The notes under the pieces are model-generated. The model worked only from the letters and a program-made list of their open reading frames with translations. It made no database searches and was not told the DNA's origin. Of a stretch of DNA of 6,216 bases, positions 5,644 through 6,216 are shown one piece after another. This DNA comes from Candidatus Schekmanbacteria bacterium (GTDB lineage: Bacteria; CSSED10-310; JACPHN01). The translations under genes and the position numbers were made by a program. Location: positions 1 to 6,216 of the forward strand of contig JACPHN010000205.1 in the NCBI GenBank assembly GCA_016188575.1. Reading direction: 5' to 3'. How positions within the stretch are numbered: the first letter of the stretch is position 1; each line of letters opens with the position of its first letter.

Positions 5644-6216
5644 AGAGCCGTTGGCAGCCGCGGTGGCAGACACTGGCAGTGCGGCTCTGGTTGCCGAAGA
5701 AAGTCCGGCGCCGGTCGCGCTCGTGTCGGCACACAAGCTGTACAAGCGATACCGGATGACCGCCAACGGGAACCACGGCGTCGCGGGCGCGAAAGCCGTG
5801 GCCACGATCGTCGAAGTGCTCAAAGGACTGGACCTCACGGTCGATGAGGGCGAGCTCGTGGCCGTCGTCGGCCAATCCGGAGCCGGGAAAAGCACGTTGC
5901 TTCACCTGCTTGGCGCCCTGGATACGCCGACATCCGGTGAGGTGCGGTTCGCCGGCGTCAGCCTCGGCGCGCTTTCGAACCGCGACCTGGCCCAGTTCAG
6001 AAACCGCCACATCGGGTTTGTCTTTCAGTTCCACCACCTGCTCCCCGAGTTTACGGCAATGGAGAACGTCGAGATGCCGGTGCGCATCTCCGGCATCGAT
6101 GGAGCGACTGCCCGCACGGCAGCGCGCACCGCACTCGAGCTGGTCAGTCTCGAGCACCGCTTGTACCACCGGCCCAGTGAGCTGTCGGGCGGTGAGCAAC
6201 AGCGAGTGGCCCTGGC
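5636..6216 (+). CDS. lolD: LolD-type lipoprotein-releasing ABC transporter ATPase (3' end outside window)
   Basis: Cytoplasmic ATPase that would power the LolC/E permease encoded just upstream. 193 codons are visible and the frame is still open at the window edge. Walker [10 protein letters not shown] is at 79-87, followed by [14 protein letters not shown]. The Q-loop Gln131 is in [18 protein letters not shown], a wording close to LolD of many bacteria. The signature LSGGEQQR is at 183-190. Walker B, the D-loop and the H-switch fall beyond the right edge. The start ATG overlaps the lolC stop by 8 bases and has a GGAGG site. Two features are unusual. About 30 Ala/Glu-rich residues precede the first ABC strand ([10 protein letters not shown], 30-39). 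About 20 residues then separate the A-loop Tyr from VEVLKGLDL, more than in E. coli LolD. A MacB-type ATPase is a less likely alternative given the neighbour. Confidence 0.93.
   Translation, partial: MSEEPLAAAVADTGSAALVAEESPAPVALVSAHKLYKRYRMTANGNHGVAGAKAVATIVEVLKGLDLTVDEGELVAVVGQSGAGKSTLLHLLGALDTPTSGEVRFAGVSLGALSNRDLAQFRNRHIGFVFQFHHLLPEFTAMENVEMPVRISGIDGATARTAARTALELVSLEHRLYHRPSELSGGEQQRVAL

Noticed and set aside
5546-6199. 217-codon minus-strand open frame opposite the lolC end and lolD
   Set aside because: The plus strand here encodes clear Walker A, Q-loop and signature motifs; the antisense product shows no family and no ribosome binding site worth noting.

Overview
The window reads as chromosomal DNA from a GC-rich (about 60% by eye) Gram-negative, outer-membrane-bearing bacterium. 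The diderm assignment rests on a LolC/E-type permease and a LolD-type ATPase at the right end. The lineage cannot be fixed from one window. The lysyl-tRNA synthetase has YGG, NAFSELNDP and MPPTGGLG blocks that recall Bacteroidota, Gemmatimonadota or Acidobacteriota enzymes rather than the E. coli form. The gene order prfB-lysS-lolC-lolD is also, from memory, known in several non-enteric diderm groups.

Layout: (1) Bases 1 to about 137, plus strand, are the 3' end of a group II intron, probably class C. They show a complete domain V hairpin, a domain VI hairpin with an unpaired A, and an AT 3' end; the rest of the intron lies left of the window. (2) Bases 227-1348, minus strand, encode a multi-pass membrane protein of the DUF475/TerC superfamily. 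A strong hairpin spans its stop codon. (3) Bases 1349-1649 are a divergent intergenic region. It holds a plausible minus-strand promoter, a weak plus-strand -10 candidate, a doubtful 69-codon reading frame, and the strong ribosome binding site of prfB. (4) Bases 1650 to the right edge, plus strand, are a compact four-gene run: prfB (peptide release factor 2, made through a programmed +1 frameshift at an in-frame UGA), lysS (class II lysyl-tRNA synthetase), a LolC/E-type lipoprotein-release permease, and lolD (its ATPase, cut by the window end). prfB/lysS overlap by 4 bases, lysS and lolC are 1 base apart, and lolC/lolD overlap by 8 bases, so translational coupling and one transcript are likely.

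How they work together: prfB and lysS serve translation (stop-codon release at UAA/UGA and charging of tRNA-Lys). lolC and lolD form the inner-membrane ABC machine that extracts lipoproteins for transfer to the outer membrane. RF2 probably controls its own level, because its frameshift site senses RF2 availability.

Most of the window is housekeeping. The points that deserve a second look are the intron tail, the divergent frameshift stimulator in prfB, and an exact 18-bp in-frame tandem repeat inside the lolC periplasmic domain. I see no undescribed multi-gene system.
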